A DNA stretch of 47,703 nt from UBA1149 sp963579235 (GTDB lineage Bacteria; Desulfobacterota; Binatia; UBA1149): contig CAUZFM010000008.1 in NCBI GenBank assembly GCA_963579235.1, positions 1-47,703 of the forward strand, read 5' to 3'. The position numbers and the translations under genes were made by a program. Positions within the stretch are counted from its first letter, which is position 1, and the number at the start of each line of letters is the position of its first letter. Under the pieces are notes generated by a model. It was not told the DNA's origin. It saw only the letters and a program-made list of their open reading frames with translations, and did no database searches. Shown here in pieces: positions 32,101-41,262 of the stretch.

Positions 32101-33288
32101 TCAAGCGCCGCGCTTGAGTACACCGCGACCAAAGCGTGCGCTGATATCGTCAAGCGCAGAGTTCAGCGCCGCCCGGCCGGGAGCAGAGCCCGCGGCATCA
32201 TCACGAGCGGCGACATCAGTTTCTCCGAACAGGTCGAGCTGCGGTGCCTGCTCGGCTTCGAAACCGGCCATCTGTACGCCCACCAGGCGCAGCGACGGAT
32301 GCCGCGGCTCGTCGTCCCACAAGCGCATCGCCTCGCGCGATATTACAGCGCCATCGTCGGTGGCGACCGCCAGGCTGCGAGAGCGCGTAACCAGGCGCCA
32401 GCCTTCACCTGTGCCCGACGGGCGATACTTGAGCGTAACCGTCACCCCGCAACGGCCAGCCCTGCGCAAACGCCAGGCTACTGTCTCCGAGTGAGCTATT
32501 ACTGCAGCCTCGATCACCTCGCGCTGCTCAACGTCATCGTTAAATGTGTTTTCGGAGCCGTAGCTGCTGCGCTCGCGGTCATTGCTTACGCGCCGACTGT
32601 CGCGGCCCCAGGAGAGGTCGTACAGCCCCGGTCCCGATTTGCCGAGTTTCGTCTCCAGCAGGCCCGGATCGAGTTCGGCCAACTGGCCGAGTGTAGCCAC
32701 GCCCATCTCGTGCAGTTTGCGCTCCGTCACAGGACCAACACCCGGGATTTCGCACAAGCGTAGCGGCTGCAGGAACTCCAACACTTCGTCCGCCGCCACG
32801 AGAAACACTCCGTCGGGTTTAGCCCGGCGCGAGGCAATCTTAGCCACGGTCTTTCCTGGGCCTCCGCCCACCGAAACCGCTAACGACAGCTCCTCGCGCA
32901 CCGCCGAGCGAAGAGCCTTGGCTATCTCCAACGGCCCCCCGTGCAGGCGTCGCGAATCGCTGACATCGAGGTAGGCTTCGTCCAGCGACAGGGGCTCCAC
33001 CAGTGGAGTGAAACGGTAGAATATTTCGCGAACCCGCGCCGATAATTCGGCGTAGCGTTTCATGCGTGGTGGCACTACCACCGCGTGAGGGCAACGTCGC
33101 CGGGCCTCGGCCATGGGCATCGCCGATCTCGCGCCGCTGCGTCGGGCCTCGTAGTTAGCCGCCGCCACCACAGCCCGCCGCCCACTGCCACCCACGAGCA
33201 CCGCGCGGCCGGCGAGAGTCGGGTCATCGAGCTGTTCTACCGACGCAAAAAACGCGTCCATGTCTGCAAGAAGTATGGACGCGGCCAT
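32101..33288 (-). CDS. dinB: DNA polymerase IV (Y-family, translesion)
   Basis: A 395-residue Y-family polymerase. The metal-binding motifs are LLADMDAFFASVEQ (D9) and SLDEAYLDVS (D103, E104), with the steric-gate phenylalanine in DAFF and the helix-hairpin-helix GVGPVTERKLHEMGV. A beta-clamp-binding motif, QLDLF (350-354), follows the little-finger domain. It copies past damaged bases with low fidelity. ATG 33288, 10 bases after the AKR stop, so probably in one transcript with it. No LexA box was recognised. Confidence 0.95.
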   Translation of the reverse strand: MAASILLADMDAFFASVEQLDDPTLAGRAVLVGGSGRRAVVAAANYEARRSGARSAMPMAEARRRCPHAVVVPPRMKRYAELSARVREIFYRFTPLVEPLSLDEAYLDVSDSRRLHGGPLEIAKALRSAVREELSLAVSVGGGPGKTVAKIASRRAKPDGVFLVAADEVLEFLQPLRLCEIPGVGPVTERKLHEMGVATLGQLAELDPGLLETKLGKSGPGLYDLSWGRDSRRVSNDRERSSYGSENTFNDDVEQREVIEAAVIAHSETVAWRLRRAGRCGVTVTLKYRPSGTGEGWRLVTRSRSLAVATDDGAVISREAMRLWDDEPRHPSLRLVGVQMAGFEAEQAPQLDLFGETDVAARDDAAGSAPGRAALNSALDDISARFGRGVLKRGA

Positions 33289-33298
33289 CGGGCGGGTC

Positions 33299-34585
33299 TC
33301 AGGAAAGGGTTCGGTGCGCCTGCCCCATCAGCTTGCGAATCGACAGGCCCTCGGGACAAGCGGCCTCGCAGGGCGCCGAGCAGCCGAGGCAGTCGGCAGC
33401 GCTGGCAACCGGGCGCGTGCCACCCGGCTCGGCAAAGGCCCTGCCCTCGTTCAGTCGCGCGTACAGGTCCACAGCCTCGCGTTCGTTGCCGTAGTTGCGG
33501 TAGTAAGTCGAGTAGCGCAACACGTCATTAACCGGCAGGTCAGACGGGCAGGATTCAAGGCAGTCGCCGCAGCCCGGCGGACAGTACGTACCCGATACCG
33601 CGTCCTCGTACTTCTTGAGCACCAGCAAATCGGCGGGGTCCATGCGCGTGCCCGAAGCGTAGAGATACTCGTCGACCTGGGCAGCGTTCTTGATGGTAAC
33701 GACAAGGCCCGAGACAGCCGGGTCATTGTTGATCCACTTGAACGCGGCCTGGGTAAAACTCGCCCGCTCATCGCCCTTGAACTCGCCCAGCACCGTATGA
33801 TAGGCGCCCTTGAGCGTCTTCATCGCGACCACGCCCACTTGTTTTTTGTGAGCACGGTCGATGGTCTCGCGCAGTGCCGGCCAGTGGCGAAAGTTGTAGG
33901 CTGGCATGATGACGTCAAAGCGATCACTCTCCACGGCACGGGCCATCACCTCTTCCAGCTTGGGCGTGTGACTCGAAACGCCCATGAAACGAGCCTTCCC
34001 CTGCTCCTTCAGGCGATCGAAGGCCTCGTGAAAGGTCGGCGCCATGAGCCGATCTATGGAATTGCAGGCGTGCACGTGCAGCAGGTCCACGTAGTCGGTG
34101 CGGAGGCGGACCAGGCTCTGCTCGACCGCCTCGATGATTTTGGCCACCGGGGTGTCGGCGTCGAGATGCCCGTCGGGAGTGCAGAACTTGGACGCGATAA
34201 AGACCTTGTCGCGGCGCCCCTGCACGGCCTCGCCCACGGCCTGTTCGCTCATGGAGTCGGAGTAGTCGGGAGACGTGTCTACGTAGTTGATGCCCCTGTC
34301 GAGCGCCAGGCGTAGTACGTCGGGATCCCTGAGGCCGCCACTACCGAAAGAAATATCGGACATCTGCCAGCCCGTACGACCGAGCGGTCGATAGGATTTT
34401 ACCGAAGCCCCCTGCCACTGAGCGCGCGGCTCATCGGCCTGCACCGGGGCTTCGCGCAGCAGGTAGGCCTGGGTCTGGTAACGCAGCAGTGAGCGTACGC
34501 CCCCCAACACGCCCAGCGCAGAACCGGCGGCACCGGCTCGCGCTAGAAAGGAACGGCGACCCAGCTGGCGCCCGCCCCTCGCCAA
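33299..34585 (-). CDS. Tat-exported aldo/keto reductase with two Fe-S cluster motifs
   Basis: A 428-residue protein. The N-terminus has a twin-arginine signal (RRSFLARAG). The AKR barrel has D103 and Y108 (DTSPDY), K133 (ASKF) and the LLHVH segment. Two cysteine clusters follow in the tail, CPPGCGDCLESCP and CLGCSAPCEAACP, each with four cysteines in ferredoxin-like spacing. It likely reduces or oxidises a carbonyl using electrons passed by clusters. The TTG start follows the upstream lipoprotein gene by a few bases. Similar iron-sulfur AKRs are known; the Tat signal puts this one outside the cytoplasm, which is odd because NAD(P)H would not be available there. Confidence 0.88.
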   Translation of the reverse strand: MARGGRQLGRRSFLARAGAAGSALGVLGGVRSLLRYQTQAYLLREAPVQADEPRAQWQGASVKSYRPLGRTGWQMSDISFGSGGLRDPDVLRLALDRGINYVDTSPDYSDSMSEQAVGEAVQGRRDKVFIASKFCTPDGHLDADTPVAKIIEAVEQSLVRLRTDYVDLLHVHACNSIDRLMAPTFHEAFDRLKEQGKARFMGVSSHTPKLEEVMARAVESDRFDVIMPAYNFRHWPALRETIDRAHKKQVGVVAMKTLKGAYHTVLGEFKGDERASFTQAAFKWINNDPAVSGLVVTIKNAAQVDEYLYASGTRMDPADLLVLKKYEDAVSGTYCPPGCGDCLESCPSDLPVNDVLRYSTYYRNYGNEREAVDLYARLNEGRAFAEPGGTRPVASAADCLGCSAPCEAACPEGLSIRKLMGQAHRTLS

Positions 34586-34588
34586 GGC

Positions 34589-34738
34589 TCAGGTCTCCGG
34601 CGCGTCGGGTGCCGGCGCGGGCTCGCTAGGGGTTTCCATACCAGCGTCGGGCACTGCCTCATCGCCGGTCTTCTTACAGGCCGATGCCGACAACACCATC
34701 GCCAGTGCCACCATTACCAGAATTGCGCTACGTCCCAT
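34589..34738 (-). CDS. Small lipoprotein (49 residues)
   Basis: An ATG preceded by GGAGGAG opens a 49-residue frame: MGRSAILVMVALAMVLSASAC, then KKTGDEAVPDAGMETPSEPAPAPDAPET. The lipobox SASAC gives C21. The tail is acidic and rich in proline and alanine. It ends next to the AKR start, so it is probably in the same transcript. Function unknown. Short enough to be missed by most gene finders, but the ribosome site and lipobox are both good. Confidence 0.72.
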   Translation of the reverse strand: MGRSAILVMVALAMVLSASACKKTGDEAVPDAGMETPSEPAPAPDAPET

Positions 34739-34821
34739 TTCTCTAAACTCCTCCCCGTTCCGCCCTTGCAGGCGCTAAGGTTCTTTTAGCATCCCTCGCG
34801 GCCATGCCCAAGCGCTGCCGC

Positions 34822-35787
34822 TTACTTATCGGTAACAGCGCGCTCGGCCAGGGCTTCCCTGACTTTGAGATCCAGTGCCCCACCCGCGGCCCACATGTGG
34901 CAACTGTCCACCTGCCCGAGACTACCTTTGTTGTCTGCGTCCGGACCCGGTGGCCGCCCCATACGGGCACGCTGGGCAATAGAAGCCTGGATCGTGACCG
35001 GTATCATCATGCTCAAAAGCTGGGTCAACAGCTCCGATTCGCGTCCCCCTGGCAGGCGCCTTCTGATATCGGCAAAAACCCCCGGAGCCATGCGCAGGCC
35101 TTCGAGGCGGTCGGCCAGCGGCACTTCTCCGTCAATCCCGGCGGCCGGGCAGCGCAAGGTAGCTACGGGCATTTTGTAAATGAAATCAGTGACTTCGAAC
35201 GATATGCTCAAGTCTGCCTCGACTATCACTTCGCCCATGGGGCCGGCAGACAGGTCATCGGGCAGCTCGCTGTCTATCATGCTGGCCTCCAGCGTCACGC
35301 CGGTGGCCCCGTAGTTGTAGCCGTCGATGAGCAGGTGCCTGGCCACCCTTCTCGGCTGGTCGCCGCTAAGAGCCTCGTTGATCACCGGCAAGGCTCCGAT
35401 CGCAAGAGTCTGCCCATGAAAACAACCCCGAGGACCGCCTACGACCGCCATCACGTTACGATTCATGCGCTCATCAACCCTGACCCCTACCAGGCCATCA
35501 AAAGCGCCCAGGATGTCCTGGCAACAAGTACCGCCCTGACGCTCTGCGTCAGGAAAGGGGACTGTGTACATCTTGAACGACGAATCGCTCAGCACACGAT
35601 CCTGGTCAACGCGCAGGTCGAGTTCAACGTCGTGGATAATGCCCGGCGTGATCACCTTGTCATGCAGCACTCCCTGGAAAGCCACGCGTCGTATGTCACA
35701 GAGCTTGGCCTCGAGGGCCAGATCTCCGCCAGCCAAGGGGCGGGCCTCGTAGTCAATGACCCTGCTGTGTACGTGCCTGCGTTGCAT
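34822..35787 (-). CDS. DUF2889 protein
   Basis: A 321-residue protein of the DUF2889 family: the N-terminal VHSRVIDYEARPLAGGDLALEAKLCD and the later motif LSISFEVTDFIYKMPVATLRCPAAG fit the family, often found in bacteria that degrade aromatic or steroid compounds. No signal peptide or membrane segment. Function unknown. Lies 8 bases after cysS, with which it is probably co-transcribed. Its last residues include several charged segments but nothing diagnostic. Confidence 0.82.
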   Translation of the reverse strand: MQRRHVHSRVIDYEARPLAGGDLALEAKLCDIRRVAFQGVLHDKVITPGIIHDVELDLRVDQDRVLSDSSFKMYTVPFPDAERQGGTCCQDILGAFDGLVGVRVDERMNRNVMAVVGGPRGCFHGQTLAIGALPVINEALSGDQPRRVARHLLIDGYNYGATGVTLEASMIDSELPDDLSAGPMGEVIVEADLSISFEVTDFIYKMPVATLRCPAAGIDGEVPLADRLEGLRMAPGVFADIRRRLPGGRESELLTQLLSMMIPVTIQASIAQRARMGRPPGPDADNKGSLGQVDSCHMWAAGGALDLKVREALAERAVTDK

Positions 35788-35795
35788 GGTGCTAC

Positions 35796-37217
35796 TCAGC
35801 GCTCGAGCTTCCAGCTGGTTCCACCGGGGCCGTCTTCGAGCACGACGCCCATCTCGACCAGTTGGTCCCTGAGGGTGTCAGCTTTCTGGAAGTCCTTGCC
35901 GGCACGGGCCTGCACGCGTGCAGCGACGAGCTCTTCAACCAGGTCGGCGTCCACGCCCCCGCTTTGAGCGGCGCGCTCGCGATAATCCGAAAGGTAAGCC
36001 ACCGGATCCTGCTCGAACAGACCCACCCCCGCACCCACAGCCGCGAGTATGCCACGGGCCGAGGAGGCCGCGCGCAGGTTGCCGGCATCGATTTCACGGT
36101 TGCAGTCCCTCATTGCATCAAAAGCCAGCGCGAGGGCTCGCGCGGTATTGAAATCATCGTCCATCAACCTGACCAGCTGGGCGGTCTCGGGACTGCGGCA
36201 GTCAAAGCCGGGGTCCACCGCCCCCGCTTCATCAGCGCGGGCAATCGTCTCGTAGACCCTCAGCAGTGCACGCGTCGATTCCTCGATTCCGTCGGGACTG
36301 AAATCAAGAGGGCTGCGGTAGTGAGTAGAGAGCAGGTGAAGGCGCAGGCCCTCGGCCTCGACTTCCTTAAGGACGTCCTCGATCGCGAAGACATTGCCCA
36401 GGGACTTGGACATCTTCTCGTGGTCTATGCGCACGAAGGCGTGGTGCATCCAGTAACGGGCAAACTCCTCGCCCTCGCCCGCGCCGCAGGACTGGGCGAG
36501 CTCGTTTTCGTGGTGAGGAAAGATGAGATCCTCGCCACCACCGTGAATATCAAATGGTCGGCCGAGATAGCGCGCGCTCATCGCCGAGCACTCCAGGTGC
36601 CAGCCGGGTCGCCCCTCGCCCCACTGGCTCGGCCAGCTGGGCTCTCCCGGTTTACTCGACTTCCACAGCGCAAAGTCCATGGGGCCTTTTTTCCTATCGT
36701 CCACCTCTACCCGCGCGCCGGCCTGCAACTCGTCGAGATTGCGCCCGGATAGCGCACCGTAGGCTGGCCAGTCGCCAACAGAAAAATACACGTCGCCGTC
36801 TCCCACCGCGTAGGCCAGCCCCTGGTCCTCGAGCCGGGCTACAAGCTCGAGCATCTCTTCTATGTGCTCGGTCGCGCGGGGTTCGACGTCGGGCCGCCCG
36901 CAACCCAGGCGATCAAGGTCCGCGTGCATGGAATCGATGAAGCGCGCCGTGAGTTCCTGCCAGGGCTCGCCGTTCTCGGCGGCGCGGGCGATGATCTTGT
37001 CGTCGATATCGGTGATGTTGCGCACGAAGCACACGTCCCAACCACGCCAACGCAGGTAACGTGCAACCGTATCAAAAAATATCAGCGAGCGCGCGTGGCC
37101 CACGTGGCAACGGTCGTAGACCGTGACCCCGCAGGTGTACAGCGAGACTCGGCCGTCCTCCAGCGGTTCGAAATCGCGCTTGCAACGCGCCCTGGTGTCG
37201 TAAAACTGTAAGCCCAC
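35796..37217 (-). CDS. cysS: Cysteinyl-tRNA synthetase
   Basis: Class I tRNA synthetase that charges tRNA-Cys. YTCGVTVYDRCHVGHARS holds the zinc-binding cysteine and HIGH-type motif, WHLECSAMSARYLG the central block with another zinc ligand, DIHGGGEDLIFPHHENE the conserved binding loop, and KMSKS lies in DHEKMSKSLGNVF. At 473 residues it has the normal length, with the short C-terminal anticodon domain. GTG start after AGGGGAAAG. Between DUF2889 and acs. Confidence 0.96.
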   Translation of the reverse strand: MGLQFYDTRARCKRDFEPLEDGRVSLYTCGVTVYDRCHVGHARSLIFFDTVARYLRWRGWDVCFVRNITDIDDKIIARAAENGEPWQELTARFIDSMHADLDRLGCGRPDVEPRATEHIEEMLELVARLEDQGLAYAVGDGDVYFSVGDWPAYGALSGRNLDELQAGARVEVDDRKKGPMDFALWKSSKPGEPSWPSQWGEGRPGWHLECSAMSARYLGRPFDIHGGGEDLIFPHHENELAQSCGAGEGEEFARYWMHHAFVRIDHEKMSKSLGNVFAIEDVLKEVEAEGLRLHLLSTHYRSPLDFSPDGIEESTRALLRVYETIARADEAGAVDPGFDCRSPETAQLVRLMDDDFNTARALALAFDAMRDCNREIDAGNLRAASSARGILAAVGAGVGLFEQDPVAYLSDYRERAAQSGGVDADLVEELVAARVQARAGKDFQKADTLRDQLVEMGVVLEDGPGGTSWKLER

Positions 37218-37238
37218 CGCTTTCCCCTTAAGCTCCCG

Positions 37239-39188
37239 TTAGTCGTCTTCGCGCAGGCTGGCTAGCACCGAGTAGTCCTCGAGCGTCGTGGTATCGCCCA
37301 CTTCGTCCCGGCCAGCGGCAATGTCGCGCAACAATCGTCGCATTATCTTACCACTTCGCGTCTTCGGCAGCGCATCTGTAAAGCGAATATCATCGGGTTT
37401 TGCGAAGGCGCCTATCTCCTTGCCCACGTGTGTCCGCAGCGCGGCCACCAGCTCGTCGTCGCCCTCATAACCGGGCCCCAGGGTGACGAAGGCCGCGACG
37501 GCCTCGCCCTTTACGTCATCGGGACGGCCTACTACCGCCGCCTCGGTGACTGCTTCGTGAGCGACCAATGCGCTTTCGACTTCCATCGTACCCAGCCGGT
37601 GCCCCGATACGTTCATCACATCGTCGATTCGACCCATGATCCAGAAATAGCCGTCTTCGTCGCGACGGGCGCCGTCGCCGGCAAAGTACATTCCCGGTAT
37701 GCGAGCCCAGTACTGTTCCTTGAACCGCTCGGGATCGCCGTAAATCGTTCTCAGCATACCCGGCCAGGGCTTGCGTATGACGAGCAGGCCGCCCTGGTTG
37801 GCTGCGACCGGCTCGCCGTCGCCATCAACGACCTCGGCGTCTATGCCCGGAAAAGGCAGCGTCGCCGAACCCGGTTTGGTAGTCACGGCTCCGGGTACCG
37901 GGCTGATCATGATCGCACCGGTCTCTGTCTGCCACCAGGTGTCAACAATCGGGCAGCGGTCGCCGCCTATCACCCTGCGGTACCACATCCATGCCTTAGG
38001 GTTGATGGGCTCACCCACCGTTCCCAGAAGCCTCAGGCTCGACAAATCGTGCGAGGCCGGCAGTTCGTCGCCCCATTTCATGAACGTCCTGATAGCGGTA
38101 GGGGCGGTGTAGAGCACCGTGACGCCGTAGCGCTCCACTATATCCCAGAACCGGTCCTTGCCCGGCGTATCAGGAGCACCTTCATACATGACAACAGAGG
38201 CACCGTTGATGAGAGGGCCATAAACGATGTAGCTGTGGCCGGTAACCCACCCGATGTCAGCCGTACACCAGTAAATGTCATCGTCCTTGAGATCAAAGAT
38301 CCAGCGGGTGGTTATGTAAGTCTGGGTCATGTAGCCACCGGTACTGTGAACGACTCCTTTCGGCTTGCCCGTGGTACCCGAGGTGTAGAGGATAAAAAGC
38401 GGGTGCTCAGCGTCGAGCTCGGCGGCCGCCTGCAGCGGCTCCACTCCAGCCAGCGCATCGTGCCACCAGGTGTCGCGTTCTTCGTTCCAGGCCACCTCGT
38501 TTTCGCAGCGCTTGAGAACGATCACGTTCTTTACGCTGGGGCACTGCACGACGGCGTCGTCAACTATATCCTTGAGCGCGAGCACCTTGCCGCGCCGCCA
38601 ACCGCCATCGGCGGTTATGACCATGGCTGCATCGGCGTCGTTGATTCTGTCGCGCAGTGAATCAGCCGAGAAACCACCGAACACTATTGTGTGAGTAGCG
38701 CCGATGCGCGCACAAGCGAGCATGGCGATGGCCAGTTCGGGCACCATCGGCATGTACAGGGCAATGCGGTCACCGGTCTTGATTCCCTTGGCCAGCAACG
38801 CCCCGGCAAACTCACACACGCTTGCGTGCAGTTCCGAATAGCTTATTTTGCGGCGATCACCCGGCTCACCTTCCCAGATAATGGCGGTCTTATCGCCAAG
38901 GCCGCGGTCGAGGTTACGGTCGAGACAGTTGTGGCTGACGTTAGTTTTTGCGCCTACGAACCACTTGGCAAACGGCGGATTACTCCAATCGAGAACCTCG
39001 TCCCACTTACGAAACCAGTGTAATTCTTCGGCTATGGAAGCCCAGAATGCCTCGGGATCGGCGGACGCCTTACTGCGTATCGCGTCGTAATCTTCGCGGT
39101 TGCCTACCCGTGCAGCCGAGGCGAACTCTACAGGTGGCTCGAAGGACCGATCCTCGTGGAGTAATGATTCTATGTTCTTTTCGGTCAT
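37239..39188 (-). CDS. acs: Acetyl-CoA synthetase (AMP-forming)
   Basis: Activates acetate to acetyl-CoA with ATP. Full length (649). YTSGTTGKPKGVVHSTGG is the P-loop, WWQTETGAIMISPVPG the adenylate region, and TRSGKIMRRLLRD near the end holds the lysine that is acetylated to switch off the enzyme. The ATG at 39188 follows a GGGGGAG ribosome site that can be paired in a hairpin (see regulatory entry). It gives the organism acetate uptake and links to the CoA-rich metabolism of the first region. Confidence 0.96.
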   Translation of the reverse strand: MTEKNIESLLHEDRSFEPPVEFASAARVGNREDYDAIRSKASADPEAFWASIAEELHWFRKWDEVLDWSNPPFAKWFVGAKTNVSHNCLDRNLDRGLGDKTAIIWEGEPGDRRKISYSELHASVCEFAGALLAKGIKTGDRIALYMPMVPELAIAMLACARIGATHTIVFGGFSADSLRDRINDADAAMVITADGGWRRGKVLALKDIVDDAVVQCPSVKNVIVLKRCENEVAWNEERDTWWHDALAGVEPLQAAAELDAEHPLFILYTSGTTGKPKGVVHSTGGYMTQTYITTRWIFDLKDDDIYWCTADIGWVTGHSYIVYGPLINGASVVMYEGAPDTPGKDRFWDIVERYGVTVLYTAPTAIRTFMKWGDELPASHDLSSLRLLGTVGEPINPKAWMWYRRVIGGDRCPIVDTWWQTETGAIMISPVPGAVTTKPGSATLPFPGIDAEVVDGDGEPVAANQGGLLVIRKPWPGMLRTIYGDPERFKEQYWARIPGMYFAGDGARRDEDGYFWIMGRIDDVMNVSGHRLGTMEVESALVAHEAVTEAAVVGRPDDVKGEAVAAFVTLGPGYEGDDELVAALRTHVGKEIGAFAKPDDIRFTDALPKTRSGKIMRRLLRDIAAGRDEVGDTTTLEDYSVLASLREDD

Positions 39189-39190
39189 GT

Positions 39191-39224
39191 CTCCCCCATC
39201 TGAGGGGGTGCCCTTCGCGCCCCC
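39191..39224 (-). promoter_or_regulatory. Leader with two competing hairpins at the acs ribosome site
   Basis: On the mRNA the order is GGGGG (39224-39220), an 11-base spacer, CCCCC (39208-39204), TCAGAT, GGGGG (39197-39193), AG AC ATG. The central CCCCC can pair with either GGGGG, and the second is the Shine-Dalgarno of acs. The two pairings exclude each other, so this could switch translation. Pairing is seen in sequence; regulation is inferred. Confidence 0.4.
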
Positions 39225-39450
39225 GAGGATAGCTGATTTCTTTTACGGCCCAGGCCAGCAAAGACCCGTCTGACCAGTATTAGCGCCTGAAAACATCCAA
39301 GTAAACGCAATGCGCACGGCAACACGCAAACCGGTTGTGACTGCGCAAGCGGGGGGGTATGGACCTCAAAAGTCAGGGAGTGGCTATATTCGTTGCTGGA
39401 GTACAGCCGCGGAAGCACAGAACGTGCCGCGCTCGCTGAAGGAAAACCCT

Positions 39451-39870
39451 ATGCCGAAACTCATAAAGCAAATCGCCCTGCCCTGCTGCCTCGTGGCTAC
39501 GTGGGTCGTCCTCTGTGCCATGGGAGGCCAGTCGGGCCCGTCGTCGCTCACCAACCCCAAGGTCAAATACAACGCTACTCTCGAAGACATAGACGGCAGA
39601 AGCTACAAGGTTTCCGGCTTCAACCTCGCGGGTGAGACAGCACTGTCGGGAAAACTCGGCCGCGGAACCCTGCGCGTGGACTTCACCCAGGTGGCGGGCT
39701 TCGAGTTTGCCGATGATGATGACGCCTACCTGACGGTGACGGTGACTTCCAGTGAAGGCGACAAGGTCGACCTGGAGATACGAGACTCCACTTCTTTTTA
39801 TGGAACCACCGCGGCCGGTCTTCTCCAGTTGCGCGCCAGGGACCTGAAGAGAGTCACGATTGAGCGGTGA
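39451..39870 (+). CDS. Secreted protein of unknown function
   Basis: A 139-residue protein with an N-terminal hydrophobic signal (KLIKQIALPCCLVATWVVLCAM) and a beta-rich remainder: YNATLEDIDGRSYKVSGFNLAGETALSGKLG, then AYLTVTVTSSEGDKVDLEIRDS. The pattern suggests a small immunoglobulin- or lipocalin-like sheet domain, not recognised. ATG 39451 follows AAGGA. It starts the plus-strand run that goes into the Mla transporter genes, 18 bases before the WPLF-repeat protein, so it may be part of the same envelope lipid system. Confidence 0.72.
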   Translation: MPKLIKQIALPCCLVATWVVLCAMGGQSGPSSLTNPKVKYNATLEDIDGRSYKVSGFNLAGETALSGKLGRGTLRVDFTQVAGFEFADDDDAYLTVTVTSSEGDKVDLEIRDSTSFYGTTAAGLLQLRARDLKRVTIER

Positions 39871-39888
39871 GCAGCAGCGTTGAAATCT

Positions 39889-41262
39889 ATGATCACATGG
39901 CTCTTCGCCGCCATAATCGTGGTGGCATCGAGCGGGACGGCCGACGCGTCTCGCTACCGGCTGTGGCCGCTGTTCTCCTGGGAATCCGCGGCCGACAGCA
40001 GCCGTCTTGACCTGCTCGGGCCCCTGTTCTCGTGGCAACGCGAAGGCAACCGCAGCGCCTGGGTGTTACGCCCCCTGATCAGTATGCGCCGACACTCCAC
40101 CGTTACCCGGGCGGATGTTCTGTACCCCCTTTTCTCCTGGGAAGCTGGCCCCGGCCACAGCCGCACGAACCTCGCCTCTTTTTTCATCGATGACCTCCGC
40201 AGCTATTGGCACGTGGGAGACCCAGGGCCCAACAGCAAGCAGTCTGCCACCGACACCCCTCGTGCGCGGGTACGCGACCATTCGCTGCAGCTGCGACCAC
40301 TGGTCTTCTATCGCAACCGCAGTGACCGGGGTCGGAGCCTCTCCTTACTGCCCATCTACGGCGACTTCGAAGGACTGCTGGGATTCGATAAAATCCGTCT
40401 GGCCGCCTTCCCGCTCTACCTTTCTGTCACCCGCAACCTCGAGGTCAGGCGCTGGTACGGATTTCCGTTCTTATCGACCATAAACGGGCCGCGCGCATCC
40501 GGCACACGACTGTGGCCACTGGCCGGCAAGTGGGAAATCGATGGAAAGGAAAGCTCGAGTTACTTCCTGTGGCCCACCTGGGTAAAGTCCACCACCATCG
40601 AGCGCGACGGCACCACGCAGGTCTCAAGGGTCCACTGGCCCCTGTACGCGTCAATCGATTCACCTTCTCGCAAGCACAGGGCCTGGCTGCCACTGCTGGG
40701 CATTCCCCTGTTCTCGGTCACCGAGGACTACGACGAGCGTGTTCGAACCGTGTCGGCACCCTGGCCCCTGGTCATGACACAGCGTGATCTCGACAGTGGA
40801 GAGCTGCTCACCACGAGGCTGTTCCCTTTCTGGCAAACCTCGAAGCGCGAGGGACAGCACCGTTCTTTTTACGCCTGGCCACTGCTGCGTTACCGGCACG
40901 AGCAAAACGAAAACGGCAGCCGCCAGTCGTGGAGTGCCTTCTTCGTGGGTGGCAGACACGTCACCCAGAAGCACGCCGATGATCCGTCCGCCTACCACGA
41001 GGCCACGACAGTGCTGGGCCTGGTCAAGGACATTTCGGGTCACGGCAAGCGCTCGGGCCATTCGCCCGCCCTGCTCGAAGCCCTGTTTCCGTTTAACAGC
41101 AAGGTCGAAGTTCTGTACTCTCCGCTGTGGACGCTGGTGGCCTGGCAGCGGGAAGAGATTACACAACCGCTGGACATCAAGCTGCTGTGGGGAATTGCCG
41201 GCAGGCGGAACGGGCGTTGGCACGGCCCCATCGAATTTTCGACAGGAAACTCAAAATCGTGA
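39889..41262 (+). CDS. WPLF-repeat envelope protein next to Mla genes
   Basis: A protein of about 457 residues with a signal peptide and a short motif repeated along its whole length, of the form Leu/Trp-x-Pro-Leu/Phe plus aromatic: LWPLFSW, LGPLFSW, LYPLFSW, LRPLVFY, LLPIYGD, AFPLYLS, LWPLAGK, LWPTWVK, HWPLYAS, WLPLLGI, PWPLVMT, LFPFWQT, AWPLLRY, YSPLWTL. About 15 copies spaced 20-30 residues suggest an array of beta-strands, perhaps an outer-membrane barrel. Ends in a GTGA overlap with mlaE. I do not recognise a named family. A lipid-transport partner at the outer membrane is inferred from location. Start ATG preferred over a TTG at 39880. Confidence 0.75.
   Translation: MITWLFAAIIVVASSGTADASRYRLWPLFSWESAADSSRLDLLGPLFSWQREGNRSAWVLRPLISMRRHSTVTRADVLYPLFSWEAGPGHSRTNLASFFIDDLRSYWHVGDPGPNSKQSATDTPRARVRDHSLQLRPLVFYRNRSDRGRSLSLLPIYGDFEGLLGFDKIRLAAFPLYLSVTRNLEVRRWYGFPFLSTINGPRASGTRLWPLAGKWEIDGKESSSYFLWPTWVKSTTIERDGTTQVSRVHWPLYASIDSPSRKHRAWLPLLGIPLFSVTEDYDERVRTVSAPWPLVMTQRDLDSGELLTTRLFPFWQTSKREGQHRSFYAWPLLRYRHEQNENGSRQSWSAFFVGGRHVTQKHADDPSAYHEATTVLGLVKDISGHGKRSGHSPALLEALFPFNSKVEVLYSPLWTLVAWQREEITQPLDIKLLWGIAGRRNGRWHGPIEFSTGNSKS

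Noticed and set aside
31962..33288. tRNA-Arg beside dinB as an integration site of a mobile element
   Set aside because: No integrase, no repeat of the tRNA end and no change of gene style on either side.
34774..34790. GCTAA...TTAGC hairpin as terminator after DUF2889
   Set aside because: Five-base stem, no proper T-tract on the relevant strand.
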